Assembly: GCA_946478915.1 (NCBI GenBank)
Contig: CAMLER010000125.1
Coordinates: 1 to 10,312, forward strand
Source: an uncultured Chryseolinea sp.
GTDB lineage: Bacteria > Bacteroidota > Bacteroidia > Cytophagales > Cyclobacteriaceae
Length of the DNA: 10,312 nucleotides
Reading direction: 5' to 3'
The notes beneath the pieces are model-generated. The model was given only the letters and a program-made list of their open reading frames with translations, did no database searches and was not told where the DNA came from. The first letter of the stretch is position 1. Each line of letters begins with the position of its first letter. Positions 1 through 7,237 of the stretch are shown piece after piece. The translations under genes and the position numbers were made by a program.

Positions 1-1184
1 ACTGTAAATTTTTTCCCCTGCGAGCTGTAAACAAATATGTAGTCTTTTCCTCTCGTCGCCTGTATGCGGTCGCTTGCGCTCAAGGCATCCGTTATTAATG
101 TCTGATCGGGTATCCGGTCGAACATGGGACGCGATTCGATCAGCTTCCTAACGAATTTCATCTGTCCCGCTCCCGGTAAATCAACCGCGACATACCAGGG
201 ATGATGTGGCCCATTGACAGGTGTCCGATTTGGTGCGTACATCTGCCATATATCATGGCATCCGTAAGTATGCCCAAATGCACCTGCGAAAATATTGAAC
301 CAGGCTGCTTTCCTCACGTCATAAGCACTGGATGTGCCGAGGTCGTTAGGATTAAAACAGACAGGATGATCCTCATAAATTGGTTCGCCATCAAGTACCG
401 GCTTAACAGGCTGGAGATTATAGGCATACTGCATCCGGTCCCATAAGAAAAGTTCGCGGCAGTGACCGGTTTGAAACATGTTGAAGTCCAGCCACTCGTC
501 TTTATGAAACCATTTTGCCGAGCCGCCATCCTGGACACCATTTGGCTGAGGGTGGAATGTGATCAGCGCTTTTTTGCTTCCCGTGGATTCCTCAATGCCC
601 GCTGCCATAGCGCGCCAGATGGCCAAGTCGCTTTCGTTGCGGGGATTTCGGTCACCACCTAGAATCCAGATTATATTTTTGCTGTCCTTATACCGATTAC
701 TGAGCCATTTGCCGTATGCTTTTGCATTTTCCGTAGTAAATATTTCCGGACCCACGCCCCAGCGATCTTTATTTATTTTGTCTCCCCATGTGGGAAGCAT
801 TCCAATGTACAAATTCAACTCTGCTGCTTTCCTTACAATAAAGTCCACGTGTTGAAAATATGCTTCCCGTGGTTTAGTGGGATCATCATTTTCAAGGGGC
901 ACTTCTCCATAAGCGTTTGGTGTATGAAGACCATCCAATTCTGCCAATACAACGGCCTGGATAACAGTAAAGCCTTTATCAGCGCGGTTTTTTAAATAGC
1001 TTGTTGCCTCTTCTCGATTTAGACGGTGAAACAATTCCCAGGCAGTATCCCCCAACCAAAAGAATGGTTTCCCATCCTCAGTCTGAAGAAACCTTTTGTT
1101 TGTGCTTACCTGGAGTTGTGCCGTTGTCATCGAAGTATTGAAACTAATGCTTAGAAAGGCGATTGCAAAAATTTTGTTGACCAT
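1..1184 (-). CDS. Exported DUF4038/GH140-type glycoside hydrolase (candidate apiosidase), 3' end outside the window
   Basis: Translating the complement from the ATG at 1184 gives an uninterrupted 394-residue frame that leaves the window at its left edge, so the C-terminus is missing. Residues 1-22 form a signal peptide (hydrophobic run, then TTA before QLQ), implying a periplasmic or surface enzyme. The mature part carries hallmarks of the DUF4038 TIM barrel: WLGDTAWELFHRL near 43-55, GMLPTWGDK near 128-136, ILGGDRNP near 174-181 and DGEPIYE near 265-271. By analogy with the characterised GH140 apiosidase, D178 (GGDRNP) is the likely acid/base and E267 (DGEP) the likely nucleophile. From about residue 365 the sequence resembles the beta-sandwich 'putative collagen-binding' domain that usually follows DUF4038. 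The gene is last in a three-gene operon, 15 bp after the ApnO-like gene. GH140 removes D-apiose from rhamnogalacturonan-II side chains; DUF4038 is broader than that, so apiosidase activity is inferred mainly from the neighbours. Confidence 0.85.
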   Translation of the reverse strand, partial: MVNKIFAIAFLSISFNTSMTTAQLQVSTNKRFLQTEDGKPFFWLGDTAWELFHRLNREEATSYLKNRADKGFTVIQAVVLAELDGLHTPNAYGEVPLENDDPTKPREAYFQHVDFIVRKAAELNLYIGMLPTWGDKINKDRWGVGPEIFTTENAKAYGKWLSNRYKDSKNIIWILGGDRNPRNESDLAIWRAMAAGIEESTGSKKALITFHPQPNGVQDGGSAKWFHKDEWLDFNMFQTGHCRELFLWDRMQYAYNLQPVKPVLDGEPIYEDHPVCFNPNDLGTSSAYDVRKAAWFNIFAGAFGHTYGCHDIWQMYAPNRTPVNGPHHPWYVAVDLPGAGQMKFVRKLIESRPMFDRIPDQTLITDALSASDRIQATRGKDYIFVYSSQGKKFT

Positions 1185-1199
1185 ATACAGAAGGTTTTA

Positions 1200-2051
1200 T
1201 CAGGTGGTTGCCGGTATTTTCGTCATGACTTCGATCTGATACTTTACGTGTTGTGGATCGAGCACTTTTTTCCAGTCTTCTTTGAAGATAAGTGGTTTAC
1301 CAATTTGAATAGCTTTGTAGCACGCATCAGAAAAAACTCCTCCTGGAATCTGATCGAAACAAAGGGCAAGATCAATGTTGATGTGGCCCATAAAGAAGTC
1401 AAACACCGCTTCTTTCGGAACACCCATTTTGATAACTTCGTCCATTGCTTCACGCATCGTGAACATCACCGCACCGAGGAACGTTTCTGCAAGTCCCGGC
1501 TCCAGCAATGCCATTTGTTCAACGGTGATTCTATGCGCACGGGTGACCGGAGAATACATGGTAGTTGCAAGATCTTCCCCGATTTTGTAATGTTCTTCCG
1601 GCCCTTGCATCAGTGCGCAGACAATCGCTTGCCGCGCGGTGATACCCCCGAAGTAATCGAAGTGCTTTTTCTGATCCGGTTCCCAATTAAAAACCGAGGG
1701 ATGCGTTGGGTGCGAGACAAAGTATGATATGTCGTCTCTTTTCGGTAGATGCCCTCCAACCGCAGCCGCCGGATCCAGCGTTATGATAATTGCACCTCGT
1801 TTGAATTTCGTAAGATGCTGGTTTGCAACTGTGCCGATGTAAATATCAGGCACAGCAAGTATTATGATGTCGGCTTCAGGTATAACATTTTCTGCATCTG
1901 CAACCGTTACTTCACGAGCCCTGAGCCGTTCGATTCCACTTTCGGAAACCTCTACATAACTCATGTTGAAGTGCGAGTTCTTAAGATTATCCGTTAGCCG
2001 GCATCCCATCTTTCCGCCGGCCCCTACGAGAACCGTGTTTAGCTTTGTCAT
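1200..2051 (-). CDS. apnO: Phosphogluconate-dehydrogenase-like NAD oxidoreductase, probable D-apionate oxidoisomerase
   Basis: This 283-residue cytoplasmic protein has an N-terminal Rossmann fold with the dinucleotide-binding motif GAGGKMG at 10-16, an acidic E34 at the end of beta-2 (favouring NAD over NADP), LAVPD at 65-69 and LDPAA at 92-96. The C-terminal half is helical and resembles the phosphogluconate dehydrogenase C-terminal family, with HPTHP at 114-118, MALLEPGLAET near 180-190 and GHINIDLA at 222-229. I recall this pattern from the ApnO family, which oxidises D-apionate with NAD+ and migrates the hydroxymethyl group to give 3-oxo-isoapionate. The start ATG lies 4 bp after the stop of the TIM-barrel gene, so the two are almost certainly cotranscribed. 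The apiosidase-type gene downstream strengthens the assignment. Family membership is fairly secure; the exact substrate is inferred, and another branched or C4-C6 aldonate remains possible. Confidence 0.8.
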   Translation of the reverse strand: MTKLNTVLVGAGGKMGCRLTDNLKNSHFNMSYVEVSESGIERLRAREVTVADAENVIPEADIIILAVPDIYIGTVANQHLTKFKRGAIIITLDPAAAVGGHLPKRDDISYFVSHPTHPSVFNWEPDQKKHFDYFGGITARQAIVCALMQGPEEHYKIGEDLATTMYSPVTRAHRITVEQMALLEPGLAETFLGAVMFTMREAMDEVIKMGVPKEAVFDFFMGHINIDLALCFDQIPGGVFSDACYKAIQIGKPLIFKEDWKKVLDPQHVKYQIEVMTKIPATT

Positions 2052-2055
2052 ATTT

Positions 2056-2874
2056 TTATTGGTTCGTTTTAAAATAGGGTAGACTTTTCAGGTAATTGAT
2101 TCCTTCATCCGCCCATAACATTTCCTTTTCTATCGTTATGTCAAGCGCGGCCTCCGGAAGTGTCCATTGTTCAAGTATCCCACTATGACATCTGCCAAAG
2201 GGTAAAAGTTTTTCTATGATTGAAGGTATGCCCATTATTCCGGCACCAGCGGGAGCACCGGCGACAATGAATCCCATCTGGTGACTGAATCGTTGAATAA
2301 CAAAGTCTTTGATATGGAGATTGACAGTATATGGCCCAAGAACATCGGCAACCCATTCAAGTCCTTCACCCGCGCCAATAGAGTTCACACTATCAAGGCA
2401 AATGCCGACATATTCATCTGAAATTGCTTCCATAACCTCAGCTAGTTCTCGTGACTTAAAACGATCGTGATTTTCAATAGCCAGGGTTATTTGGCTTTTT
2501 TTTAGTTCCGGAAGGGCATTTTTCAAAATTGAAATTATCGTCTGGCCCGAGGGTTGGTAATTGTCCGCATCTACGACAAAACGGAGTAAAGGAGCACCCA
2601 GAAACTTACTAATTTCGTGGTAACGCTGCAGGTGGTCTTCCGTCAGCTTCCTGGCGCCAACCTCAAGCCTGATTCCATTTTCTTTCAAGGCTACCTTAAG
2701 TTCTTTCATTGCCGAATCAGTCATGTTGTGCATCGGTAGGTTGTCGCCAACCTGAAGGCATTTTAAACCGTAAGCCTTGACCTTTTTGAGCAGGTCAAAT
2801 ACGTCCAGCTTTGGATTGTCAGGATTCATTCCCACAGCCCAGCCGTATGTAAAGCTGCTAATCCCCAGAACCAT
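2056..2874 (-). CDS. oiaC: Xylose-isomerase-like TIM-barrel protein, possible 3-oxo-isoapionate decarboxylase
   Basis: From the ATG at 2874 the product is 272 residues, the usual size for the AP-endonuclease-2/sugar phosphate isomerase-epimerase superfamily. Likely divalent-metal ligands are E134 (LAIENHD), D161 (CLDSVNS), H187 (NLHIKD) and E235 (ILEQW), one at the end of each of four barrel strands. No signal peptide is seen, so it is cytoplasmic. The frame stays open to a TTG at 2892, which would add six residues (MYKNVS). I prefer the ATG because MVLGISSFTYGW places the first barrel strand at the N-terminus as family members do; no ribosome-binding site decides it. It is the first gene of the operon, 4 bp before the ApnO-like gene. 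In the known apionate pathway a protein called OiaC decarboxylates 3-oxo-isoapionate to L-erythrulose, which fits this position, but the superfamily is functionally diverse, so the symbol is tentative. Confidence 0.75.
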   Translation of the reverse strand: MVLGISSFTYGWAVGMNPDNPKLDVFDLLKKVKAYGLKCLQVGDNLPMHNMTDSAMKELKVALKENGIRLEVGARKLTEDHLQRYHEISKFLGAPLLRFVVDADNYQPSGQTIISILKNALPELKKSQITLAIENHDRFKSRELAEVMEAISDEYVGICLDSVNSIGAGEGLEWVADVLGPYTVNLHIKDFVIQRFSHQMGFIVAGAPAGAGIMGIPSIIEKLLPFGRCHSGILEQWTLPEAALDITIEKEMLWADEGINYLKSLPYFKTNQ

Positions 2875-2998
2875 CGAAACGTTTTTGTACAATGTTATTG
2901 CAGGGGATGCACGATTTCATCCACTTGTTTGGCGAATTCCGATGCTATTTTTGCATATCTTTAAATACAACATCCGGGAATTGTTTATTTAGCATACA
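2875..2998. promoter_or_regulatory. Divergent promoter/operator region between the apionate-type operon and the AraC regulator
   Basis: These 124 bases separate two divergent genes and must contain both promoters. An interrupted dyad is visible: AATTCCGATG at 2935-2944 faces CATCCGGGAATT at 2971-2982, complementary apart from two extra bases. A second small dyad, GGATG at 2905-2909 and CATCC at 2918-2922, uses the same GATG/CATC core. These are candidate operator half-sites for the adjacent AraC-type protein. No sequence matched the Bacteroidota -7 consensus (TAnnTTTG) with acceptable spacing, so the promoters are not placed. Confidence 0.4.
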
Positions 2999-3895
2999 AT
3001 GGTGAACCAGTTGCCGCAGCGTCCGCACCTGCTTAAAATCATCCCTCCGCTTGAAAATTCAATCGTCATCAAGGGTGATGGTATCGCTTGGGATAACCCC
3101 TGGCATTACCATCCGGAAATTGAAATATTGCATTGTATCAAAGGAAAGGGAACAAATTTTATAGGAAATGCAATTCGAAAAATTGAGGAAGGTGAATTGT
3201 TGGTACTAGGTAAAAATTTGCCCCATACACGGCAACGGGACCGAAAGTATTATAGCAGTCATCCTGCGGAGGAGCCAGAATCAATCGTTGTACAATTCCG
3301 TGAGGATTTCCTGGGTGAGAAGTTTTTTAGCATGCGGGAATTCAGCCACATCCGGACACTTTTGGATCATGCCACTCTTGGATTAAAATTTTTCGGCACA
3401 ACGTTGAAGGACGCAACTGAAAGGCTAAACGCAATGGTTTTTATGAATCCTACTACCGCAGTGCTGGAATTGTTGAGAATGCTTGACGGCCTTGCACGGT
3501 CAGAGGAGTTTATTAAACTCAATTCTGTTAACTACGTTATCGAGACCCACGAAAAGTCGGCTGAAAAAATTAACCGCGTTTATCATTTTACCATCGAAAA
3601 CTTTCGGGAATCCATCTCGCTGGATCAGGTAGCCGCATTGACTGATCATTCGGCGGCAGCTTTCTGCAGGTATTTTAAATCGCGCACGCGCAAGAGCTAC
3701 TTCCAATACCTTACGGAAATACGGATTGGATATGCGTGCGAATTGTTGAGAGAAGGCAATATGGATGTAACCCAGGTGTGTTTTGCCAGCGGCTTTAATA
3801 ACCTTTCGAATTTTCACAAGCAATTTAAGAAGGTGATGCAGCTTACGCCTAGCGAGTACCGGCACCAAAGTATGCAAAAGGTTCCTTTCGCCTGA
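2999..3895 (+). CDS. AraC-family transcriptional regulator with N-terminal cupin domain
   Basis: The 298-residue protein has the common two-domain AraC layout. Residues about 30-90 form a cupin-like sensor (WHYHPEIEILHCIKGKG, then EEGELLVLGKNLPH), expected to bind a small sugar-type ligand. The last ~100 residues form two helix-turn-helix motifs: ISLDQVAALTDHSAAAFCRYF near 206-226 and MDVTQVCFASGFNNLSNFHKQFKK near 255-278, ending in the signature LTPSEYRHQ. It is transcribed away from the three-gene operon across a 124-bp gap, a typical arrangement for a local activator of the divergent genes. The likely inducer is a pathway sugar or sugar acid, which is inference. The ATG at 2999 gives a standard full-length product. 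Confidence 0.93.
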   Translation: MVNQLPQRPHLLKIIPPLENSIVIKGDGIAWDNPWHYHPEIEILHCIKGKGTNFIGNAIRKIEEGELLVLGKNLPHTRQRDRKYYSSHPAEEPESIVVQFREDFLGEKFFSMREFSHIRTLLDHATLGLKFFGTTLKDATERLNAMVFMNPTTAVLELLRMLDGLARSEEFIKLNSVNYVIETHEKSAEKINRVYHFTIENFRESISLDQVAALTDHSAAAFCRYFKSRTRKSYFQYLTEIRIGYACELLREGNMDVTQVCFASGFNNLSNFHKQFKKVMQLTPSEYRHQSMQKVPFA

Positions 3896-4036
3896 CACGC
3901 CTTCCCTTTAACATTTAACAATTCAGCCTTACATTTTTCCGTTTGAAAAAAATGCAAGACGTAAAATTTCAAATTTAAATGTAAAATTGTTGGACCACGA
4001 TTAAAATCAACCTGGATTAACCTTAACAAATAATGT

Positions 4037-4885
4037 ATGAAAACCCTTGTTACTTCTGTAATTATGACTCTGATATTTCTGTCATGTCTTGGTCAGGCGC
4101 CGCCACGCCTTATAGTAAGAGGCGACGATATGGGTTTTTCTCACTCCGGCAATGAAGCGCTCATCAAATGTTATAAAGACGGTATTCAGACTTCAATTGA
4201 AATTATTGTGCCTTCTCCATGGTTCCCGGAAGCGGTAAAGTTATTGAATGAAAACACCGGTGTCGACGTTGGTATCCACATCGCTCTGACAAGCGAGTGG
4301 GATAATGTGAAATATCGGCCAGTGTCAAACAGTCCAAGTCTCACAGATGAAGATGGATATTTCTACCCATTTATATATCCCAACAAAGATTACCCGGGAC
4401 AGGCACTGCTTGAGAATAATCCAGACCCCGCTGATATTGAAAGAGAAATACGTGCGCAAATAGAACTCGCTCTTAAAAAAATACCCCGCATTACTCATAT
4501 CTCCGGACACATGGGCTGCTATAACATGAATGAAGATGCAAAGCGCATTGCCAAAAAATTAACAAAGGAATTTAACATCGATGTTGATCTGTCGGCATTA
4601 GGTGTAAAAAATGTAAGCTATGCGGGACCTAAGAAAACTTCTGAAGAAAAAATCGAAAGCTTTATTAAGATGCTTGAGGGACTAAAACCAGGCGAGACTT
4701 ATCTATTTGTTGACCATCCAGGCATCGATACCCCCGAACTTCGCGCGATTTACCATAAAGGGTATGAAGATGTTGCAGTAGATCGCCAGGGTGTAACAGA
4801 TACGTGGACTAATCAGCGTGTGAAGGACGCTATCAAAGCTAAGGGCATTAAGCTGATCAGCTATGGGGATTTGAAAGGTAAGTAG
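4037..4885 (+). CDS. Exported YdjC/ChbG-family carbohydrate deacetylase
   Basis: The 282-residue product begins with a signal sequence (MKTLVTSVIMTLIFLSCLGQ). The cysteine at 17 could be a lipidation site, although FLSC is a weak lipobox. The catalytic domain starts immediately after it. YdjC/ChbG signatures are VRGDDMGFS near 27-35, with D30 as likely catalytic base and D31 as metal ligand, VGIHIAL near 78-84 (H81 ligand) and ISGHMGCYN near 155-163 (H158 ligand). VDHPG at 225-229 supplies another conserved histidine. Family members remove N-acetyl groups from chito-oligosaccharides or related amino sugars; the substrate here is unknown. The frame ends at the TAG inside a short GTAAGTA repeat. 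It follows the AraC gene by 141 bp of AT-rich sequence and is probably expressed separately. Confidence 0.88.
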   Translation: MKTLVTSVIMTLIFLSCLGQAPPRLIVRGDDMGFSHSGNEALIKCYKDGIQTSIEIIVPSPWFPEAVKLLNENTGVDVGIHIALTSEWDNVKYRPVSNSPSLTDEDGYFYPFIYPNKDYPGQALLENNPDPADIEREIRAQIELALKKIPRITHISGHMGCYNMNEDAKRIAKKLTKEFNIDVDLSALGVKNVSYAGPKKTSEEKIESFIKMLEGLKPGETYLFVDHPGIDTPELRAIYHKGYEDVAVDRQGVTDTWTNQRVKDAIKAKGIKLISYGDLKGK

Positions 4886-4898
4886 TAAGTCGTGATCG
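4876..4898 (+). repeat. Short GTAAGTA-type repeat overlapping a gene end
   Basis: AGGTAAGTAGTAAGT at 4876-4890, followed by GTGATCG at 4892-4898, spans the last codons and the stop of the YdjC-type gene. The same 15-mer, expanded to four units and also followed by GTGATCG, occurs just after the transporter gene at 8529-8568. Confidence 0.6.
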
Positions 4899-4957
4899 AG
4901 TGCACAAGCAAGTCCCACCGACCATTAACGGATAGCGAATAACAATAACCTCTCTTC

Positions 4958-5476
4958 ATGAAAATAATACGCTGTTCCAAAGACTACTCTCAGCCTATTT
5001 TGAATATACTGAATGAAGAGATCCTAAACTCGACGGCGTTGTATGACTATCGACCTAGAGGCCTCGACTCAATGACCGCATGGTTCGATCTTAAGCAGAG
5101 GAACAGTTTTCCTGTCATCGGCCTGTTAAATGATGCTAGTGAACTTGTTGCTTTTGGAACCTATGGAACATTTCGAGCATGGCCTGCTTATAAGTATACA
5201 GTTGAACACTCGCTGTACGTCCATAAGGATCACAGGAGGAAGGGGTATGGTAAAATTATTCTAAAAGAACTGATCGACATTGCCACAAGGAGTCAGTATC
5301 ATAATTTGATTGCGGGTATCGATTCTGAAAATCTGTCGAGTAAAAAACTTCACGAGGATTTCGGCTTCACGCATTGCGGTCGGATCGTTCATGCTGGCTA
5401 CAAATTTTCACGATGGCTGGACCTGGATTTTTATCAGTTGTTATTGCCCACGCCGGATCATCCGAATGAGACTTAG
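4958..5476 (+). CDS. GNAT-family N-acetyltransferase, phosphinothricin/methionine-derivative acetyltransferase type
   Basis: This 172-residue cytoplasmic protein shows the whole GNAT fold. The acetyl-CoA pyrophosphate-binding motif A is DHRRKGYGK at 91-99, fitting R-x-x-G-x-G, preceded by the strand HSLYV at 85-89. ENLSSKKLHEDFGFTHCGRI near 124-143 matches the motif B region, where the Asn and Phe-Gly-Phe are typical. The N-terminal NEEILNSTALYDYRPR and the later GYKFSRWLDLDFYQL are characteristic of the PAT/MnaT (YncA) branch, whose members acetylate free amines such as phosphinothricin, methionine sulfone or other amino-acid analogues. The substrate cannot be read from sequence. It lies 72 bp after the deacetylase gene on the same strand, so readthrough is possible but a functional link is not evident. 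Confidence 0.9.
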   Translation: MKIIRCSKDYSQPILNILNEEILNSTALYDYRPRGLDSMTAWFDLKQRNSFPVIGLLNDASELVAFGTYGTFRAWPAYKYTVEHSLYVHKDHRRKGYGKIILKELIDIATRSQYHNLIAGIDSENLSSKKLHEDFGFTHCGRIVHAGYKFSRWLDLDFYQLLLPTPDHPNET

Positions 5477-5716
5477 GAATTAGCCACCTTTTTTAACCAT
5501 AGTGAACGATCAGAAAGAGGTGTTGTGTCGGGATCGCATGACTAATCTATAAACGATTTTCGTGAAATGTTTTACAGATGATGTTTAAAAAACCAGACCA
5601 CATGGACACAACAATTGTGTAAAAGATTTGGGAGGAGATTTGAGGACGAATGATATTTATGTGAAAAAAAAATCCGTTTGATGCTCCCTGAAAATTTGGG
5701 GATAAATTAAACAGGA

Positions 5717-5782
5717 GGCTCCTATGGAGCCTTCGTTTTGTCCGATTGATCGTGCTACAAACACGGGGCTCCTAGCGGAGCC
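5717..5782 (+). repeat. GGCTCC hairpin repeat, unit 1 (forward)
   Basis: The unit has a perfect hairpin at each end. AGGCTCC, TAT, GGAGCCT (5716-5732) opens it, and GGCTCC, TAGC, GGAGCC (5767-5782) closes it. In between lies GCTACAAACA (5754-5763). Hairpins of this GGCTCC/GGAGCC kind are frequent between genes in Bacteroidota genomes and are probably non-autonomous repeats. Confidence 0.75.
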
Positions 5783-5858
5783 AGATGTTGCGAAGATTAG
5801 AGGCTCAACACCTATATTAATTTGATGATTCCTAAAATCAACAATGCGGTTGCCTTTC

Positions 5859-5924
5859 GTTCCATTAGGAGCGCGCTGTTTGTAGCCCGAACGATGTGCG
5901 TGCAGCCAAAGCTCCATAGGAGCC
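5859..5924 (-). repeat. GGCTCC hairpin repeat, unit 2 (inverted copy)
   Basis: Read on the minus strand, this copy has the same order and length (66 bases) as unit 1: GGCTCCTATGGAGC from 5924, GCTACAAACA at 5886-5877, then GCTCCTAATGGA near the far end. The terminal hairpins are less perfect than in unit 1. The two units face each other across 76 bp. Confidence 0.7.
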
Positions 5925-6365
5925 ACGTGTTTTGTTTCCATTATTCAAATTGTTTTACGGTCGGGATTAATGTTAACAACAATTTCAAAGAAGAGATGTA
6001 GGTCCTGAAAATCAGAATCCTGTTCAATTGGCTGGCGGGCCATGATGAATTTGAATGCGCGATTAATTCAGAATGTATAATGTTAAGCCGAACAATATTA
6101 GGTGTTCCAACGCCGGTTTCTGCATACCTCAAACTTGGGTATTTTTTAAAGTTGATACAACTATCCAGCTATACTAAACATCCTCATGGTAGTTAAAGTT
6201 ACTGTGCGAATTTGAAATACTGTTCGGTGATTCCGGACAAACGACGTGCTCCATTTGTGATAGATTAAAATAATTTCGCAGATGCTAAGCGCTAAAAAAT
6301 TTTGGTAGAATTTTCGCTAGTGCCTTTTTACTCAAACCTAAGACCTTGATTTGGATTGCTCTGTG

Positions 6366-6395
6366 AGAGACGATTGTCCGTCTCTGAATTTTTTT
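6366..6395 (+). terminator. Intrinsic-terminator-like hairpin in a non-coding region
   Basis: AGAGACG (6366-6372) pairs perfectly with CGTCTCT (6379-6385) around a six-base loop, followed by GAA and a run of seven T (6389-6395). It lies about 890 bp after the last upstream coding region and 54 bp before the next start codon. It may therefore end a small RNA or act as a leader element for the gene at 6449. Confidence 0.5.
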
Positions 6396-6448
6396 ATTGT
6401 AACCCTTAGGAACAACGCAAGTAATCTATTCATCAACGTAAAACTTTT

Positions 6449-7075
6449 ATGAAAACTATCCTGAAGTCATTAATGGGTTTGGTCGCCCTGTTCAGCTTCT
6501 ATGCCTCCATGGCACAGCAAGCATCGGCATCCAAAATTGAAGGTACGCCATACCTGAACGAGCAGTTCGTTGAAGGTGAAATCATTTTTGGAGAATCCAA
6601 TCGCACCAAGGTGCCCGTCCGGTATAATATCTTCCAGGACCTGATGGAATATCAGCAGAATGGAAAAGCCCTTGCGCTTGATCCTTCAAAGAAGATCAAA
6701 GAAATAAAAATGGGTGATGAGATATTCATCGTTGACAAATATAATCTGGAAGGAAAATCAAAGTTGGGATTCTTAAATCTGTTAGACACTGGAAAGATGA
6801 CCCTCGTTTCCAAAAAGATCGTTAAATATCAAGAACCGCTGAAAGGCAGAGCGTTGGATGGTGGTGATTTACCCGCAAAGTACTCCCGATCATCTGATGC
6901 ATTTTTTTATCGCATCGGTGAAGGAGAATTGAAAGAGGTGGGAAATCTGAAAGAACTAATTGCTGGCCTTCCAGACAAGCAGGAAGAGATAAAACAATTT
7001 GCCAAGAAAGAAAAAATTAGCCCTAAAAAGCAAGAGGAATTGCGCAAACTGGTGCGCTACTATAATTCGTTGTAA
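6449..7075 (+). CDS. Exported protein of unknown function, paralogue of the gene at 9120-9812
   Basis: The 208-residue product starts with a clear signal peptide (MKTILKSLMG..., cleavage likely after ASMA at residue 22), so it is exported. I do not recognise a named family. The mature protein is rich in short beta-like segments to about residue 130 and ends in a lysine/glutamate-rich helical part (PDKQEEIKQFAKKEKISPKK, then EELRKLVRYYNSL). It is clearly homologous to the minus-strand gene at 9120-9812. Shared blocks are GTPYLNE, GEI-F, VPVRYNI, YQQN, LDP--(K/R)IKE, PDKQ, EKIS and a terminal YYNSL/YYSLQ. The conserved VPVRYN-YxDxxEYQQN segment recalls Bacteroidota exported proteins annotated only as hypothetical. 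A strong intrinsic terminator follows the stop, so this is probably a single-gene transcript. Confidence 0.85.
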   Translation: MKTILKSLMGLVALFSFYASMAQQASASKIEGTPYLNEQFVEGEIIFGESNRTKVPVRYNIFQDLMEYQQNGKALALDPSKKIKEIKMGDEIFIVDKYNLEGKSKLGFLNLLDTGKMTLVSKKIVKYQEPLKGRALDGGDLPAKYSRSSDAFFYRIGEGELKEVGNLKELIAGLPDKQEEIKQFAKKEKISPKKQEELRKLVRYYNSL

Positions 7076-7092
7076 CGATTGATTGGGTAGGG

Positions 7093-7124
7093 TCCGGCTG
7101 TTGGTTGCAGCCGGATTTTTTTTT
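7093..7124 (+). terminator. Rho-independent terminator of the exported-protein gene at 6449
   Basis: TCCGGCTG (7093-7100) and CAGCCGGA (7108-7115) form a perfect 8-bp GC-rich stem around a seven-base loop, followed directly by nine T (7116-7124). It begins 17 bp after the stop codon and separates this gene from the transporter downstream. Confidence 0.9.
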
Positions 7125-7237
7125 ATTTCATTAATTCCTGTTCAGGGATATATTGAGATAAAACCATTAGTAGAATTTGTCTTTATCAGTTAACATTGTC
7201 GCTTGGGTCTTAATAAAACTTAAGCGAACAATTAAAA

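Larger units (their letters stand above)
5477..6448. other. Gene-free stretch of about 970 bp holding repeats and a terminator-like hairpin
   Basis: No frame here has a plausible start, family resemblance or protein-like composition. Its recognisable content is a small palindrome (ACACAA, three bases, TTGTGT; 5606-5620), an inverted pair of 66-bp repeats (5717-5924) and a hairpin followed by a T-rich run (6366-6395). The part from 5940 to 6360 is AT-rich and otherwise featureless, but it is long enough to encode a small RNA ending at the hairpin. Confidence 0.6.

Noticed and set aside
1248..1727. A 159-codon open frame on the plus strand.
   Set aside because: It lies wholly antisense to the ApnO-like gene, which has clear motifs throughout; its own translation is histidine/arginine/phenylalanine-rich with no family resemblance.
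3929..3984. Inverted repeat TTACATTT / AAATGTAA with a 40-base gap after the AraC gene, considered as a terminator.
   Set aside because: The arms are short and AT-only apart from one base pair, no T run follows, and such matches are expected by chance in this AT-rich spacer.
5657..5941. A 94-codon minus-strand frame in the long intergenic region.
   Set aside because: It runs straight through both hairpin repeat units, whose structure explains the open frame; the translation has no protein-like features.
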